This document shows, one piece after another, positions 1-13,358 of a stretch of DNA of 64,000 nt. The stretch's first letter is position 1; the number at the start of each line of letters is the position of its first letter. A program made the translations under genes and the position numbers. This DNA is from Cunninghamella blakesleeana (lineage: Eukaryota; Mucoromycota; Mucoromycetes; Mucorales; Cunninghamellaceae), in assembly GCA_017871115.1 (NCBI GenBank), contig JAFCIZ010000002.1, forward strand, positions 1,137,501 through 1,201,500. The letters are read 5' to 3'. The notes beneath the pieces are model-generated. The model did not search any database. It was not told the origin of the DNA and saw only the letters and a list, made by a program, of their open reading frames with translations.

Positions 1-483
1 GTAAGAAATAAGGTTTTGATAAAAAATTAAAATAGCGGAGATTCTCAAAATTTTTAAAAAAACGGTTCTTTTTTTTAACTCTATCTCTCTTTCTTTTCTT
101 TTTGTTTTAAATATAAAATATTTATTCAGCTTTGCTTGGATTAACTTATTTCTGATAACACTTTTTAGTGTTATCTATTTATTTAACTCTCCTTATATAC
201 AAAACGGCTCTCAAGTTATATTCTTTGAGATTTTTGTTCACATTCCTTCATTTTATACATATATCAAGATATTCTTTTGCACTTCTTTGTATCATACTTT
301 TATACATACACTTATATTTTAATATATATATATATAATTATTTATTTTATTTATTACATTATTCTATATTTACATTGTTTAATAATACTACTTTTTATAT
401 AAAACAACAATTCAATTAATTCAATCAGTATATATAAAAAAAAACAAAGAAAAAACTATCAAAAATAGTTTTGCATTTTGAAT
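1..483. other. Upstream spacer of the RRM gene
   Basis: No convincing gene. It has a T/C-rich stretch (about 65-108) and AT-rich sequence leading to ATG 484. A short open frame at 168-419 translates to hydrophobic I/L/Y/F-rich sequence typical of AT-rich noncoding DNA. Most likely promoter and 5' leader. Confidence 0.5.
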
Positions 484-2951
484 ATGATTGATTCTATTGA
501 TGATAACGACAACAAACAACAACAAATGTCAACTACTGCTTCTCTTTTAATAAACTCAACTTTTTCAATATCAAAAAATCCTGATAAACTTGAATATATA
601 AACCAAAATAATGGAAACAAATATACAACTCATATGGAAGCTAGTGACAATATCGTAACGATAAGAAATAATAATAATAACCATACGCCAATTACACAAG
701 TGAAACAGCTATTCGTTGGAAACGTGAGTGAATAAATATAAATATATAAATATATAGTATAAATATAAATACGTAAATACATGGATATAAATACTATAAG
801 TACATAATTTAAATATATATATATATATCCATGTGTATATCAATAGCTTCCCTTTCGTGTACGCTGGCAGGACTTGAAAGATTTATTTAGAAAATCGGGA
901 CAGGTTCAGAGGGCTGATGTGGCGTTAACTTATGATGGTCGATCAAAAGGTCATGGAACAGTATTATTTCAAACGGTAGAAGATGCTCAAACAGCTATTA
1001 GTAAATAAAAAAAAAATGAACAATAAACAATAGTGATCGTATATAAAAAATAATAATGTAGCATCTTTTTATCATTATTATTATTATCACTGTTTATAAT
1101 TTATCATATAGATATGTTGCACAATTTCAAATGGTTTGGTAGAATATTAGAAGTTCGTGAAGATAGGGGTTATATAGAACAACATTCATCAATCAGTAAA
1201 TCAACGATAGATCAACAGCAACAATCGAAGAATAAAAATACTGAAAAACACTACATACAAATGAATCGAAAAACAGATACAAAGAATGTAATTATAAAAC
1301 AAGATGTAAGTTTGCAAAAACATAAATATATATTAAAAAAGGGGCAATATCAGAAAAATATTATTTCTCTAAAAAAAAACACTAACCATAGAAAATATTA
1401 TTAAAATAGTCCATTCAACCTGGACGACAGCTTTTTGTAGGAAATGTAATTAATCATATATGAATATTTATATACTGTACTGTACATTACCATGATCATT
1501 ACATTCTAATATATAAATACATACTATTATTATTATTGATTATGATAGCTCCCGTATTACTGCCAATGGCAAGAGCTTAAAGATCTTTTTAGAGGTGCTG
1601 GAAATGTATTAAGAGCAGATGTAGCACAAGATTCTGATGGGAAAAAAAATCTTGGTTATGGTATAGTACTCTTTGCAGTATTAGAGGATGCTAAACGTGC
1701 TATAGGTATAGCTGATCAAAAATAGAATTTTTTAAAAAAAAATTCCTTATTAGTTTTTTTTTTTTTGTCTAATTTAGATACCATTATCATTACTAATATT
1801 ATATATTATTACATATGTTTACTTTTATTGAATTAGCTATGTATGATGGATATAAATATCAAGGAAGACAATTAAGAGTACGTTTTGATAAATACTCGCC
1901 TTTTATTTCATATAACCAACAAGATCAATATAACCAACAACACACCCAACATTCAAAAAGATATACTTCTGAAACTAATAACAACATGAATCATAACTAC
2001 ATAACAGATAAAGATGCTTTGGAATGTTTACAACAAACGTATGGTAAATTTAATAATGAACATTATAGTACACACTCCATACCTGACCATTTTTATCCTA
2101 TACAACCTGGTTTACATTATCCATCCATTGAAAAAGATATCAACAATAATAACAATACTATAAATAATAATAATTTATTTGATAATGATGTATTTACTGA
2201 GACCAATTCAACAATATTATCTTCATCACTAACAACTCAATTTAATTATGAACAACAACAACAACAGCAGCAGCAGCAGCAATTATCAGGTATTCTGTAT
2301 CAACAGGAACAATGTGCTAATCCTTCCCATATGAATCACCAATACATTAACAAATCACCGAAAAATCCTTGTTTAATATCTAATTATATGATACCAAATC
2401 CTTCCACAACGTCAACAACAATAGCTGCCACAGGGCTCACATCACCTCCCTTATATATGTACCATGAAAATTCACCACCTATAGAATCTGCTCTTTCTTT
2501 TCAACTATCGCCTTCATCTATAGATTCTATTGAAAAAAATACACCATCCACATCAACAAGTTATTTTCACCATTTATATTCAACTGGTCCACATATTCCA
2601 CTATTAACAGGATCTTATGACTTAAACGCACTTCAATCTCAACAAGGAGACAAGATGAATAAAAATAAGTGTGGATACAATAACAATAATAACGACAAGG
2701 AAATAAAATCAATAGATCAGCAATTATTTAATAACGATGATGAGATACATTTAATGAATGTGATAAATACCATAGGGTTAAATGACGATTCAGCTGGACT
2801 GAATAGTGATTTTATATTATCATCTTTTATAGGGAATTTGGTAGACGATGAAGATGATGAAGATGATGAAGATGATGACGATTTATGTAATAAGGGTATA
2901 ATGAAAGACAAATTTCTTAAATCTGAAATTTCGACTTTATGGGATCAATAA
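484..2951 (+). CDS. Two-RRM RNA-binding protein (Gbp2/Hrb1-like)
   Basis: Six exons: 484-723, 847-1000, 1112-1305, 1410-1445, 1549-1705, 1837-2951, giving 631 residues. RRM1 starts with RNP2 LFVGN (end of exon 1), continues LPFRVRWQDLKDLF with RNP1-like KGHGTVLF, and ends GRILEVREDRG. RRM2 repeats the pattern (LFVGN, LPYYCQWQELKDLF, GYGIVLF, GRQLRVRFDKYS). The C-terminal half is low complexity (N/Q runs, poly-Q near 2253-2283, an acidic D/E run near 2846-2880). The LEVRE ending and W-Q-L-K/D-L-F helix resemble the fungal Gbp2/Hrb1 group that binds mRNA, but the long N/Q tail is different, so the exact ortholog is not assigned. The start is ATG 484; a TTG two codons upstream is in frame but not a plausible start. 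The two RRMs are split by introns at matching places and phases. Confidence 0.88.
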
Positions 2952-2965
2952 ATGAGGAAGGGTTT

Positions 2966-3055
2966 ATTATTGCTATTATTATTATTATTATCATTATTAT
3001 TATTATTACTATTACTATTATTATTATTATTATTACTATTATTATTAATTTACTA
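2966..3055. repeat. ATT/ACT trinucleotide microsatellite
   Basis: A nearly pure run of ATT units with occasional ACT interruptions, directly downstream of the RRM gene stop codon, probably in its 3' UTR or terminator region. Confidence 0.9.
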
Positions 3056-3860
3056 GAAAGGATGATGTATTTATAAATATAACAACAATGTATCAATAAC
3101 TATTTAATAACTATTTTCATCAATCTATATTATATTGTTATACACTTATTTAATTTTTACTATTATAATTTTTTTATAAATGAAAATAAAATTGACTTCT
3201 ATTTTATTTTACACATTAAATTAAATAATAATAATAAAAAAAAACTTGACAAAAGAATTTCTATATAAATTTATTTTCCAGCTATCTTAACTTTATATTA
3301 ATCTATATATGAGAAAATATAGCAGTAAGTTTGCATATATCGATCTGTTACAGTTTCAAGCAAATAGATCTATCATTTATGGAAATTAATGCATATATAT
3401 ATAATAATGATACAATTGAACTGTTAAAATTTTAAGTCAAATGATTAATTAATTATGAAGATAAATGAGCTTTATTTTTTAATTTATATGCTCTTGTAAA
3501 TATGCATAGACAATGAAAAATAACTTAAAAAGGAAGTACCTGTAGTACAGTTAAAAATACAAAACCCCGAATGCTTTACTTGTATAAGCTAATGGTAAGT
3601 TTATATATAAATAACACTTTATTTTATTTTTATATATTTTAATAAAATTAAATGGGTTTAACTATAAAATCTATTTCTTACCACTGTTTTTTTGTAATCT
3701 AATTTTTTTTTTTCCACTAATATAAAATATTGTGTGGAAAGATGAATGAAAAATTTAAAATCCGCCTTGACTGCTTTTATTTAAATAAAAAAAAAATTCT
3801 TATTTAACATTTTTTTTCTTCTTTTTTAAAAAAAAATTAGTATTAAAAAAATAAATAAAA
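3056..3860. other. Intergenic spacer, no gene seen
   Basis: AT-rich DNA with poly-A/T runs. No open frame with protein-like composition and no RNA gene recognised. The last 100 bases (T/C-rich then A-rich) look like the promoter and leader of the small gene at 3861. Confidence 0.5.
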
Positions 3861-4085
3861 ATGAACACACATAAACCTGAACCTTTACCTCTCAATATTA
3901 AAATTGAATCACACAAAGAAATCCCTATTAGTAAAGCAACTTCTCTTTTGGATAAATTTTTACACGATGGTGTAGCGATTCATGCTGCCAATAATACTGT
4001 CTCTGCACAGCTTCACCAGCTTTATCAAGGACTTAAGGATGAAAAGAAACGCAGTCGACACAGTGAACCTTCTGGATCGGATTAG
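3861..4085 (+). CDS. Small hypothetical protein, 74 residues
   Basis: Single-exon frame with ATG in an A-rich context and stop TAG. The composition is protein-like and unlike neighbouring AT-rich noise: KATSLLDKFLHDG, then a predicted helix (VSAQLHQLYQGLKDEKKRS), then a short hydrophilic tail. No signal peptide or membrane segment. I do not recognise the family. It could be a complete small nuclear or cytosolic protein; an additional upstream exon cannot be excluded but none is evident. Confidence 0.6.
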   Translation: MNTHKPEPLPLNIKIESHKEIPISKATSLLDKFLHDGVAIHAANNTVSAQLHQLYQGLKDEKKRSRHSEPSGSD

Positions 4086-5183
4086 AATAATATAAATTAT
4101 AAATACACAACAATACGAAAAACAAAATCAAGGTTTATATATTTATAGAATTATATATATAGATATATATACTTATAGTAATCAAAAAAAAAATCCTTTT
4201 TGCATAATATACGCCCCATTTTATTCCTTTTATACTCATTATAGAAAAATAATCACAATTTACACCTTTACATGTATTTATATATATTTACATACATGAT
4301 ATATAAATTATATATTTATATATTTAACTTTTTTTTTAATTATTTAATAATTGCATCTCTTTTTTTTATCATATATAAATAAAAATAACGTAAACAATAG
4401 CGGACAACTTTTTTATAGAATTTTTTTTAAAAGATTGATCAATAAAATAACAATGAAAAATAGAATATCGATTTGGGATGAGGGTCATCATCATAAATAC
4501 CGACTAAATTACGTAGGAACAATCCATATCTTTACAATTTAACTCATTTTGACCAAGTTACACCGCACATTTTAATTCTTTTTATTATTCTATACAGGAG
4601 GAAAATAAAGAATCATAAATTTATAAAAATATGCTGGAATTATAAAAAAAATAGAACTATTGATTGGATAAAGAAATCGCTTCAGCTGAATTAAAAAATA
4701 GTTAGTCTTTTTAAGTAAAATTATTTTTTGATCGGATTACACCAAAAATTAAATAATACTACACATTCATTTACAAAATACTAGCTGTCATTCTATACTT
4801 TGCGTTATTTCAATAAGACTGAATTTGAGTACAAGATATTATGCTGTGTGGTTTTTATAGTAAGAAAATAAATACTTAAAAACTGGAAAGAGAAAGAGAT
4901 AGAAAAAAAGATTATCTATAATACTTACATAAATAGAAAAAATAAATATAGACATTCTCGAAAATTCTTGTATAAAAATATAAATTAAATAATCCTTTTT
5001 ATATTAAGATTGGAGAGTGGTGTGATTTTTTTCCACCAATTAAAAATTGAGAAGGGCGTTATATAAAAAGGGAAGAAGATCTTCAGGGGAGAAAAAAATA
5101 TATTTATTAAAGCCATTTTTCCTTCTTTTTCATTACTCTTTCTCTTTTTTTCTTTTTTTATTTCAAATACATTTCTTCAGAAA
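4086..5183. other. Intergenic spacer
   Basis: AT-rich with no supported gene. A 63-codon frame at 4351-4542 has noise-like composition. The last 70 bases contain a CT-rich tract that precedes the next start codon. Confidence 0.5.
5112..5172 (+). promoter_or_regulatory. CT-rich tract before start codon
   Basis: A pyrimidine tract on the coding strand (runs of TTTCC, CTTTCTC, TTTTTCT) ends about 10 bases before ATG 5184. Similar tracts lie upstream of several other genes here on their coding strands, so this is probably a core-promoter or 5' leader element. Confidence 0.45.
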
Positions 5184-5420
5184 ATGGTATATAATAAAGC
5201 TTTACCTTTTGTCAATTTTACCATAGCAACCACTGCCTTAGGATTTCAAGTATTTATGTTATATCCATGGCACAACCAACTCGATGATGAATTTAAAAAA
5301 TTAAAACAAGAACATAAACAGCTACTTTTAGACTTCCATCAACTTAAATTATCTAGATTAAATGATATCGATGCCAAATTAAACCATATATTAGAAAAGG
5401 TGGATACGAAAAAGGATTAA
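5184..5420 (+). CDS. Small protein with N-terminal hydrophobic helix and coiled coil (mitofissin-like?)
   Basis: Single exon, 78 residues. Residues about 7-28 form a moderately hydrophobic helix (LPFVNFTIATTALGFQVFML) ending in a YPWH motif. Residues about 32-75 are charged with heptad-like leucines (LDDEFKKLKQEHKQLLLDF) and should form a coiled coil. The size and layout fit small fungal mitochondrial membrane-associated proteins. Atg44/mitofissin, a roughly 70-80 residue intermembrane-space fission factor, is one candidate, but this rests on size and architecture only. The gene is compact, with a CT-rich tract before the ATG. Confidence 0.65.
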   Translation: MVYNKALPFVNFTIATTALGFQVFMLYPWHNQLDDEFKKLKQEHKQLLLDFHQLKLSRLNDIDAKLNHILEKVDTKKD

Positions 5421-5931
5421 ACACGTATCTAATAGAATACTATCCTATGACTTGTTTTTTTTTACATATAAAAAAAGTGGGTATATTCATATAATTATAA
5501 TGGAAATTAATAAATAGAAATTGTTATTTTTTAGCAGATCACAAGTACTTTACAAAAAGTACTGCCCTTGGTCAAAAATCTTGGCCAAAATAGGCTTATA
5601 TGTTTTATACGAGTGTTAATGGAAACGTGTAGAATATATACTCTATCGAGTACCGCTAATGTACTACTAAATTACAATTAAACTATAATAAATAATTTTT
5701 TCAGCGAAAACCTTAAACCGTAAACAATTTATTGTCTGTATTACTTTTATTCGAAGTTGACATATAATAATAAAATTAAAATTAAAAAATATAGGAAAAC
5801 TTCTTTATAAAAGCATATGAAAAAAATTGAAAATCCGATGCGAGTTTACAAGATCAAAAATTTGCGCTTAATTTTTTTTTTTTTCTCTTTTGTTTTTAAT
5901 TGGTAGTTTTATTACTATTATTATCTAAAAC

Positions 5932-6130
5932 ATGAATAAATTACCAAATGAAATAGTACATTTCCTATTTTCCTACTTGTTACCAAAATACTTATCCCAC
6001 ACTTCTCTAGTATGTAAAAAATGATACACCATCAGCAAAGGCTCTACTTTTTTATCATGCTATTAATTATTTCTACACAAAATCAATTTTTGAAGTTTAT
6101 CAAGATGGCCGAATCATCTTTAATGAATAA
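5932..6130 (+). pseudogene. Decayed F-box protein gene (N-terminal part)
   Basis: The frame from ATG 5932 reads MNKLPNEIVHFLFSYL and then HTSLVCKK, a typical F-box start. TGA at 6022-6024 stands where family members have the conserved Trp after VCKK. After it, the reading continues in frame to a T homopolymer near 6048-6053, where a one-base shift is needed to reach YHAINYFYTKSIFEVYQDG and a stop at 6128-6130. One nonsense and one frameshift lesion therefore interrupt otherwise coherent coding sequence. A further 30-codon protein-like frame near 6775-6870 (LGFHVLLGYSSYWLKLR) may be its eroded C-terminal part. Confidence 0.6.
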
Positions 6131-7508
6131 CACTTGTAATGGACATTAACTAAAGCAAGATAATTTAGAATATAATATTTGTAAAGAAAAAATTACTACC
6201 AAAAATTTAAATTGTATATTTTAAACTTGCCTCAACAATATGAAAATGAATGAATCTGAAAACTTTTCATTTGCGCATAATTACTTTATTCGCATAACAA
6301 ATAGAAAAGTTTTAATATTAGATACACTTATTGATAAATATATATATATATAGAGCGATACAATAATATATCATATTGAAAATGGGATCAATGCAACAGG
6401 GACATCAGTCATTAACAATAGCAAATCTTCACAGTTATATACCAAAATATTTAATCTTAAAATTATTTCATGTTCTTTTTTAAAATGATCATCATACTAT
6501 CACTACTCTCTTAAAAAATTTAATTCTCTTTGACTCTTTATTAGCTCTTTTTCTTTAAATACAATCGATCGCAAGTTATTTAAATTTTATGTATTTTAAA
6601 GGATTTAAAACAACGATATCAAAGACAATATTAGTATTAGTATCATTATGGGCTTCCTCCTTCTCTTTCTTGTAGTATTCTTATTATTTCACGATCGTAA
6701 TCAAAAAGTATTATTATTGACTCACTTCATTTAAGACTTGCAAAAATTATAATCAGCACACTTTTTATGTAATTTTGATTGCAATCTTGGATTCCATGTT
6801 TTATTGGGATACTCCTCTTACTGGTTAAAATTAAGGGTAAATGAGCCTGTACCAAAATTAATTTTATAAGGAATAATTAGGTATATCAAAGCATATTCAA
6901 TGTGTTATTTCAAATTTTGGACTAATTGATACATTTTATCTTTGATAAAATATTGTAAAAAAAAAATAGAATAGGATAAGAAATTAAGGAAAAAGTAACT
7001 CTAATACTAATAATAGATAACGTAACTCATTAATTATTATTTGTAAATTCAGGTTGTATATGATAAAAAAAAGTATTGTAATTATCTTATTAGGAGACTA
7101 TATATATTACATAGTTAAACAATTCAAACATAAAATTTTATTTCTAATTATATTCCTTTTGAATCAATACATCGATAAAATATTTCTCTATGGTTTTTTT
7201 TTTTTTTTTTTTTTTGACAATAGAAGATGAAAAAATGAAAATAATGAATTGATCCACTCTATATTTATTTTATATGAAAACTTAGACGTTAAATGTTTAT
7301 TATTCTTTTTGGAGAGTTTTGTTCCTTCTATTCTTTCTAATTCATTTTATTTATTTATTTCAAATCAAATTGTATTTATTATTATTATTATTATTATGTA
7401 TATATTTATACAAGTATAGTCTTTTAATTATAATTTCATAATTACAGGTGATGTTTTTTTAATTCTTGAAAAGTAGAAGTTATTCCAGTTTATACTAAAA
7501 ATATTATT

Positions 7509-7544
<36 letters not shown>

Positions 7545-8556
7545 TATTATGTAATGAAACTAACCTATATATTCACTTTTTCGGAAATAGAATGCGCCAT
7601 ACAATCTTTCTGCTAATTCTTTATCATAATTAATTATATGTAGTCGATTTTAACAAAGTGCAATAGGTGTCAGCGGTAGCATATTCTATCTTGAAAATAA
7701 GTTTTTATTTTATTAATATCTTTATCCTTGCCATATATACCATTTTAATGTTGATTTAACAGAGTGTAATAGGATCTTAATAGAAACTTATATTATCATT
7801 AAAATAAATAATTAATTTTATTAATATATTTTTTAATTATATGATTTAGAAAATATCAAAAACCAAAATACTATATACAAAAATAAACGTATTATTTAAA
7901 CTTACCATTATATGAAAGAAAATAAATTAGTTATTAATTATAGATGTATAGGTATGTATAGATACATATGTATATATATGTGTATGTACTTATATACATC
8001 ATGAAACAGATGATTTTAAAATAAATATAAATTTAACTATAAGGCAAGATCATTCCATACACCTTTGATATCAAGACTACTTCTGCTTTTATACACATAT
8101 ATGGCTAGATCAGCCTAAAAAAATAGTTTAATTGATGATCTACAATACAAAATATCCAAAACAAACAATTCGTTTAATATTTTATTACTATTAAAAGATC
8201 CAGCGACAAATAAAAATAAAAAGCAAATAAGTAAAAGTATATATATATATATAATAAAATAAAATAAAATAAAATAAAATAAAAATAAAAAAAAGTATTA
8301 AAAATAAGAAGAGTAATAAAAATGATGATGATAACAAGTTAAGGAGGTAGTAAAAAGAGAATTGATTGAGATATATATATATATATAATAAATATATAAA
8401 AAGGAATAAGAAAAAATAAAATAAAAAAAAGGAGAATTTTGATAATAAATCACAAAAAGGATATATATATATATATGCGTTTATAAACCTATTTTTTTAA
8501 CTACTTATTATTATCATTCATTTATTTATTTATTTAATTATTATTGATATTTTTTT
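6131..8556. other. Long AT-rich spacer with possible gene remnants
   Basis: No intact gene. It contains AT microsatellites (about 7515-7540, 8234-8252, 8371-8387, 8461-8475), AAAAT repeats (about 8256-8285), a poly-T run near 7194-7215 and ATT repeats near 7375-7396. Short protein-like pieces on the minus strand around 7560-7640 (KELAERLYGAFYFRKSEY) hint at a second decayed gene. A weakly similar pair of segments lies near 7640-7690 and 7750-7795. Confidence 0.4.
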
Positions 8557-9808
<1,252 letters not shown>

Positions 9809-10279
9809 GGTGTATATTGATATTAATTATTTTTATTAAAAAAAAAAAAAAAATAGAAAGAAAGAGAGGAGGGAGGAAAAAAAAAATTAGATAAAAGAAA
9901 AAAGAAAAAATGGCAAAAAGAGAAAACCCGCTTTTTATCTGCTTCATTTTTAAACCTCCGCTACATTAATTCTTTTTCAACTTTAAAAAAATATAAAATA
10001 TAAAAGACATTGACTAATTTTTAAAATTGATTTTTTATTTATATATATATATATATATATAAAAAGTAAAATAAATAAGTTTAATAATAACAATAAAATG
10101 AAAATGTAATGCATAAAATATATAAAAAAAAAAAGATAAACATGAAACAAGGTATATCTATAATTAGAAAATAATATGAAAATAAAGAAGGAATTATGAC
10201 ATAACAAAAGAATAAGCAAAGGAAATATATAAATTTATATATCTAATATAATGAGAGGTTGATTATTATTATTATTATT
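9809..10279. other. Spacer between rac1 and helicase gene
   Basis: This is the 5' side of rac1 and the 3' side of the helicase gene. It contains A-runs (9839-9853, on the coding strand a T-run before the rac1 start), a purine-rich stretch to about 9915 and an AT repeat near 10040-10060. No gene seen. Confidence 0.5.
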
Positions 10280-12660
10280 TTAATATTTGTTATTATAGCC
10301 ACCACGACGTCCACCATTATTATTACGGCCGTATCCACCACCACCACCACCATTATTTCGGTTGTATCCTCCTCTATTGTTTCCTTTATTGCCATATCCA
10401 CCACCTCCATAGCCACGATTACCACCACCATAGCCACTACCACCACCTTGATTTCTATTTTCACGTTCAGCTAATTCGGGTAATTGGGAAGGAGCAGATA
10501 CTTCAATACGATCATCATGCCAAGCACGACCATCAAGATAAACAAGCCCATCATCTTTAACTTCGACTTTAGAAGCGACAAAATCAGCAACAACACCAGT
10601 ATAATCTTTGGTCATACGCCAGCCCTTTGTATCTTCATAGGTAATACTTGGGAATTCTCTAGTGATGATATTTTTCACATAACCAGGATGATTGATAGCA
10701 CGACCAACATTGAAATATAAAGTGATTTGATTTTCCATAGAGGTTAATAAAGAACGAGTGGGAACACCTTTATGATACCCAGTCATGAAAGCCAAAGCAG
10801 AAGCTACGGCTTCTTCAGCACCATGTTTTTCAATTAATTGTTTAGCAGATTCAGTGAAATAATGTAAAACGTCAGGATTAACACTATCAATGGATTTAAA
10901 ACAATCTTCAGTAGTAGCTTTGATAATATCTTCAGGTCTTGGAGCAGACATGGTTTCAAATTTCACACCAGTCTTTTTTGAGATATAATGTAATAAGCCT
11001 TCTTCTTGGGGTTTATAAAAGGTAACACAAACACCAGAACGACCAGCACGACCAGTACGCCCAGAACGATGTACATAAGATTCAGTATCTTTGGGGGGTT
11101 GACAATTAATAACTAAATCCACTTGAGGAATATCTAACCCACGGGCCAAAACATCGGTACAAACAATACATTTATATTTTCCTTCACGGAAAGCCTTCAT
11201 TGTAGATTCACGAGATTGTTGAGCAATATCCCCATGTAAAACAGCAGCATCTTGTTTAATTTTTTCATGAGTTCCTAATTCATTGGCATCAGCTTTGGTG
11301 GCGCAGAAAATGACAGTTAATCCACTCTTACCGTATACGTTTACTACATCCCCAATGATATCAGCACGAGCCATATAAGAGGATGGCATAGCAATGTGTC
11401 GAATGTTGGTGTTGGTGCGGTTTTTAGCATTCCCGATTAAATCGATACGAGTATAATCTGGTTTTAAGAAACGGTTGATGGTTTCCATGACGGATTCAGG
11501 TACGGTTGCTGAGAATAATAAAGTTTGATAATCACGACTTGATTTCTGTTCTTTGATTTTTTCTAAAACATTAAACATATCTTCTTGGAACCCACGAGCA
11601 TCCAACCTATTTATTATTATTATTATTATTATTTTATTAAGATAATATAATATAATATTAATATTTATATTTTAAAAAAAAACAGAGAGAAATTCATTAA
11701 TAATTAAATAAAAGATAAATTTTATATATATATAATAACTCTTTTTTCTTTTCCTTTTTGTTTTTTTTCTCTTGTATTTTTTTTTAATAAAATAAATGAT
11801 AATCAAAAACTTACATTTCATCAGCTTCATCCAAAACAATATATCTAAGATCATGTAATTTCAAATTACCAAATTTAATATGATCCATGACACGACCAGG
11901 AGTACCAACAACAACATCACAACCTTGTCTAAAGACAGAAGTTTGCTCACTATAAGGAACACCACCATAAACAGGTAAAGCCACTAAACGAGAGCCTGAT
12001 ATATATTCAAAATCACCACAGACTTGTTTAGCTAAATCACGAGTAGGACATAATACCAACACTCTAGGAGCTCTACCACGACGAGCATTAAAAGTAGTAT
12101 CTAAAGCTAATTTTTCAATGACAGGTAAAGCAAAAGCTAATGTTTTCCCAGTCCCGGTACGAGCTCTTGCGAGCATATCAGCTCCATCAAATATAGCATT
12201 AAAAGTTTTAGATTGGATTTCAAATAAGGACTTGATACCATGGCTAGCTAAGTTTTCTATTGTGCCTTGAGATATACGGAAATTACTTAATTTTAAGTGG
12301 TCAGGGATTTCTTCTTCTTCTTCTTCTTGTTGTGATTGATCTTCTACTGCGTCATTATTATTTTCTTTATAACCATTTTCTTCTTGTTGTCCTTCTTCAT
12401 CAAACTTGATCTTTTTTGGTAACTTTTCAACCTGATCGTTATTTGATCTTTCTCTTTTTTTACTCTTGCCTTCTTTACGAGATTTTGATTTATGATCTAT
12501 CAAAAAAATAATAATAAAAGAAAATGATATTAATGTGGATCCATTTATTTAAAATAAAAATAAAAAAAAAACGCCTATTGGCAAGACTTTTATATTTATA
12601 TTTTATGTTCGTATTTATGTTTATACCTTCAGAATGTTTCATACTAATAGCAGCAGGCAT
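10280..12660 (-). CDS. DEAD-box RNA helicase with GUCT domain (DDX21/DDX50-like)
   Basis: Three exons: 12627-12660, 11815-12496, 10280-11606, giving 680 residues. Motifs in order: Q-motif region (SLFEIQSKTFNAIFDGAD), motif I ARTGTGKT, Ia PTRDLAKQ, Ib TPGR, II DEAD near residues 234-237 (split from the rest by intron 2), III SAT, V ARGLDIPQVD, VI HRSGRTGRAG. Residues about 480-580 match the GUCT domain of Gu/DDX21 helicases, and the C-terminus from about 590 is G/Y/N/R-rich with RGG repeats. The N-terminus is Lys-rich with an acidic run. The expected role is a nucleolar helicase in rRNA processing. The start lies in a 34-nt first exon (MPAAISMKHSE); the internal frame beginning at 12503 has no ATG. 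Confidence 0.93.
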
Positions 12661-13223
12661 GGTTCAGATCAAATACAATAATGAAAAAAAGTATTTTAAA
12701 AAAGAAGAAGAAAAAAAAAAAGGGGAAGCGAAAAAATTTTCTTTTATCTTTTTTTGTGAAAAAATTTTCTTGTGTTAGCGGCAATTTAAAACCCATACCC
12801 AATAAGAATTGTGCTTTAAATCTACTATGAAAAAAAATAAGAAACATACCACATCGAATCAAATATATATATTTTCTGCACAAATAATATTAAAAAAAAT
12901 CTTTTTATTATTTTGTTCAACAAAAAAAGTTATAAAAAGAATAAAAAATTATAAATATAATATAGCAATAAATAACTAATTATAAATAATAGTTAAGTTC
13001 GAATAATAATAATAATAAGAGTAGTAGTAAATAATAATAATAATAAAATAATGTATATATATTATAAAAAAAAAAAAGCTATTATTCATTGTCTCTTTTT
13101 CTGTTGTGTATTTTCTTTTTTTTTCGGAGGGAGGCGAAAGAAATTTGAGAGGGAAAAAATGATTATAATTTAAGGGATTAAAATAAAAAAAAAGGTAGAA
13201 GAAATGGGTGATTATATAATATA

Positions 13224-13258
<35 letters not shown>

Positions 13259-13358
13259 GTAAAATAAATAGATAGTAAATAAATAAATAAATAATAATAA
13301 AGAGAGGAGATAGTCAAAGGGTAGTAGTAGTAGTAATAATAAAAATAATGATTGAATT
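12661..13358. other. AT-rich spacer with microsatellites
   Basis: The 5' side of the helicase gene contains a purine-rich tract (12690-12745, CT-rich on the gene's coding strand). Further on are ATA repeats (13000-13050), a TA run (13224-13254) and an A/T-rich 3' flank of the Zn-cluster gene. No gene seen. Confidence 0.5.

Noticed and set aside
168..419. 83-codon open frame before the RRM gene
   Set aside because: Its translation is I/L/Y/F-rich noise from AT-rich DNA, with no start context or homology signal.
4351..4542. 63-codon plus-strand frame between the two small genes
   Set aside because: It has no plausible start, K/N/I-rich noise composition and no link to the neighbours.
5550..5600. 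Short imperfect hairpin around a TTGGTCA/TTGGCCAA pair
   Set aside because: The stem is only about five pairs and could arise by chance; no RNA family features.
10243..10474. Open frames in other frames and opposite strand over the helicase tail
   Set aside because: They are shadows of the Gly-rich RGG/GYGG repeat coding sequence.
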